Positions 62,228-64,000 of a stretch of 64,000 bases of DNA are shown here, piece by piece. Source of the DNA: Limibacterium fermenti (GTDB lineage: Bacteria; Bacteroidota; Bacteroidia; Bacteroidales; Dysgonomonadaceae); the NCBI RefSeq assembly GCF_041902845.1, contig NZ_CP159486.1, forward strand, positions 2,666,001 through 2,730,000, in the 5' to 3' direction. Every line of letters starts with the position of its first letter. The stretch's first letter is position 1. The notes under the pieces were generated by a model. That model did not search any database. It was given only the letters and a program-made list of their open reading frames with translations, and was not told the origin of the DNA. The translations under genes were made by a program, and so were the position numbers.

Positions 62228-64000
62228 TTAGAAGTTTAGTTTAACAGAGAAACCAAGGTTCCGCAAACTCGGCAACATGAAGTAATCCATACCGCTGAAG
62301 TGCGTTCCCGTGCTAGCCGTCAATTCGGGGTCGTAAGGAGACTTGCAATAAAACATAAAGAGATTGCGTCCTGTAAAGGCAACGTTGAGTCCCTTGATCC
62401 ATGGCGCCAGTTTTGCGACAGGAATGTCGTAGCCGAAAGAGAGTTCGGCAAGACGTACATTTGTAGCACTGTACACATACCTGGAACCGACACCCGTACC
62501 CACTGTCGTATAATACTTCTGAGCGGCAGGAACCAAATATCCGTTGATCATGACCCCACCGGCATCACGGGCATCGGCAGAAGCCTTCGATGTTCCGTAA
62601 GAGTCCATCAAAGCCTGCGTCATAGACACTCCTACACCGCCCACGCGGGCATTGATTAAGAATCCGAGAGACAAACCTTTCCAATTGAAAGAGTTGCGCC
62701 ATCCCATGGTATATTTGGCCTGCGAGTTTCCGGCATAAATCCAACCGTCTTTCCTGTCACCTGCATTTCCGTCTACCGCGACGGTATTGTTTACATAGTC
62801 CACATCGATAAATCCATGTTCATCGGTACGTAATGCCGTCACATACAAATCGCCAATAGAACCACCCTCTTCCAAACGGGTTTTCACATTACCGATACCG
62901 GCCAGATCCAACATATCCTGCTCAACAACTATTCCATTGGGCAATGTAGTAGGACTCAAAAGTTTTTTAATCTTATTACGGTTGAGCGTATAGGTAAACG
63001 TAGAATTCCATTGTACGGGCCCAAGCGGCTGATTGAGCGACAAGCTCAACTCCACGCCCTTATTATCCACTTGTCCCCCATTGATATAAATGGATGTATA
63101 ACCCGAAGAAGAAGAAAGTGTGGGATTGAACAACTGGTTGTATGTAGAAGTCTTATATAAGCTAACGTTCAACGATAACTTATCATTCCAAAAATTCGAT
63201 TGCAAACCCACTTCCCAGGCCTCAGTCCGCTCGGGTTTGATATCGGTGTTGGGGTAAGTCGTCGTCGTAGAAGGTGTACCCGCCTGATAAGGATGCGTTT
63301 GATAAGCAATGTAGCGTGTAGGAGCATTTCCGACTTCACTGTAAGAACCGCGAAGTTTTAAGAAGGTCAGTACATTATTCTTAATCGGTAGCAGATCGGT
63401 AAGGATAGCCGACAAACCGATAGAAGGATAAGCGACATAATGGGTATTGGTCCATGCCAAAGCAGAGGCCCAGTCTGTGCGTCCGGTCAAATCCAAATAA
63501 AGCTTACTTTGCCAACCGACTTGCGCAGTAGCGAAGATCGATTGGGTTTGGTCGTGATAACCGTCTTGATCAAACTCCGCATTTGCCTGATTGAGGTTTT
63601 TCAACGTGAAACTATTGGCAACCGAGTTGAGGTCACCCCCCACACTATAATATTTATAGTCGACATCCTGTATACTGGCACCCACTGTTGCGGCCAATGA
63701 AAAATCGCCGAAGTACTTGTCGATATTTAGCATTACATCACCATACAGTTGTTGGGTGGAAGCATCGGCCTTGTAATAAGCCCCATATCGTTGTGCAAAA
63801 ATAGCGTCGGTCGAAGCCGAATATTTCTTTTCATTTATAGCAGAAGTGTAATCCATTTTGGCGCGTGCATTGAGGGTAATGCCCTTTGCGACGTCATAAG
63901 ACAAACCACTACTGACAAGAAAACGATTCTTATGATTGATAAAATTATCTCGATTGGTAATCCAATAAGGATTTTGCATCGCGATACCCATATTTCCCCA
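62228..64000 (-). CDS. SusC/RagA family TonB-dependent transporter (C-terminal part)
   Basis: The frame runs off the right edge at base 64000; about 590 residues of the beta-barrel remain. It shows alternating barrel strands and the conserved end segments KLRGSYSEVGNAPTRYIAY, TEAWEVGLQSNFWNDKLSLNVSLYKT, GWRNSFNWKGLSLGFLINARVGG and NVAFTGRNLFMFYCKSPYDPE, terminating SVKLNF. The signal peptide, plug and TonB box lie outside. It would form the outer-membrane channel of the GH18 locus with the adjacent SusD protein. Confidence 0.93.
   Translation of the reverse strand, partial: WGNMGIAMQNPYWITNRDNFINHKNRFLVSSGLSYDVAKGITLNARAKMDYTSAINEKKYSASTDAIFAQRYGAYYKADASTQQLYGDVMLNIDKYFGDFSLAATVGASIQDVDYKYYSVGGDLNSVANSFTLKNLNQANAEFDQDGYHDQTQSIFATAQVGWQSKLYLDLTGRTDWASALAWTNTHYVAYPSIGLSAILTDLLPIKNNVLTFLKLRGSYSEVGNAPTRYIAYQTHPYQAGTPSTTTTYPNTDIKPERTEAWEVGLQSNFWNDKLSLNVSLYKTSTYNQLFNPTLSSSSGYTSIYINGGQVDNKGVELSLSLNQPLGPVQWNSTFTYTLNRNKIKKLLSPTTLPNGIVVEQDMLDLAGIGNVKTRLEEGGSIGDLYVTALRTDEHGFIDVDYVNNTVAVDGNAGDRKDGWIYAGNSQAKYTMGWRNSFNWKGLSLGFLINARVGGVGVSMTQALMDSYGTSKASADARDAGGVMINGYLVPAAQKYYTTVGTGVGSRYVYSATNVRLAELSFGYDIPVAKLAPWIKGLNVAFTGRNLFMFYCKSPYDPELTASTGTHFSGMDYFMLPSLRNLGFSVKLNF

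Overview
The window is a chromosomal segment from a member of the Bacteroidota, most probably order Bacteroidales. The evidence is two SusC/SusD pairs, a fimbrillin cluster, a short (286 aa) RpoD-type sigma factor, a MurF-Alr fusion, a GSCFA protein, and many promoters with the Bacteroidales -7 box TAnnTTTG instead of sigma70 boxes. I cannot place the genus. I saw no tRNA, rRNA or CRISPR array.

Layout. 1-25 kb is mostly housekeeping: the end of a sugar dehydrogenase, a decayed WYL regulator, a VOC protein, a TIGR01777 epimerase, a zinc metallopeptidase, fur-purA, a GHL10 lipoprotein-like protein, a DUF5063/exonuclease/RlmI-like overlapping operon, GSCFA and murF-alr, ompA, rpoD, htrA, lysA-glycosyltransferase, and lemA-TPM-TPM-miaA. 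At 23.8-25.3 kb a two-gene operon encodes a lipoprotein and a short protein resembling cholesterol-dependent cytolysins without their membrane-recognition domain. At 25.4-33.4 kb a TPR-AraC regulator diverges from a type V (FimA/Mfa1-like) fimbrial operon, with a tandem 20-bp repeat between them. It is followed by an orphan Wza/Wzc-like export pair and a guanine deaminase carrying a lipoprotein signal peptide.

37.9-45.4 kb is a small polysaccharide utilization locus (susC, susD, a glycosidase) with a structured, 923-bp upstream region that probably also makes a separate RNA. 46.3-48 kb holds an XRE regulator with a triple palindromic operator, a frameshifted IS5-type transposase, a 28-bp scrap of a guanine deaminase gene, and a 13-unit, 21-bp tandem array. 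48.1-57.2 kb is one operon-like run (xylB, xylA, xylE, GH3, MFS, GH130). 57.3-64 kb is a second locus (susC partial, susD, GH18-like, two DUF1735 lipoproteins) resembling loci for host N-glycans.

Across the window, intergenic repeats have periods of about 7, 21 and 41-42 bp; three heptamer tracts sit against stop codons of minus-strand genes. The most unusual items are the domain-4-less cytolysin-like protein with its lipoprotein partner, the exported guanine deaminase, the structured RNA upstream of the first susC, and these repeat families.
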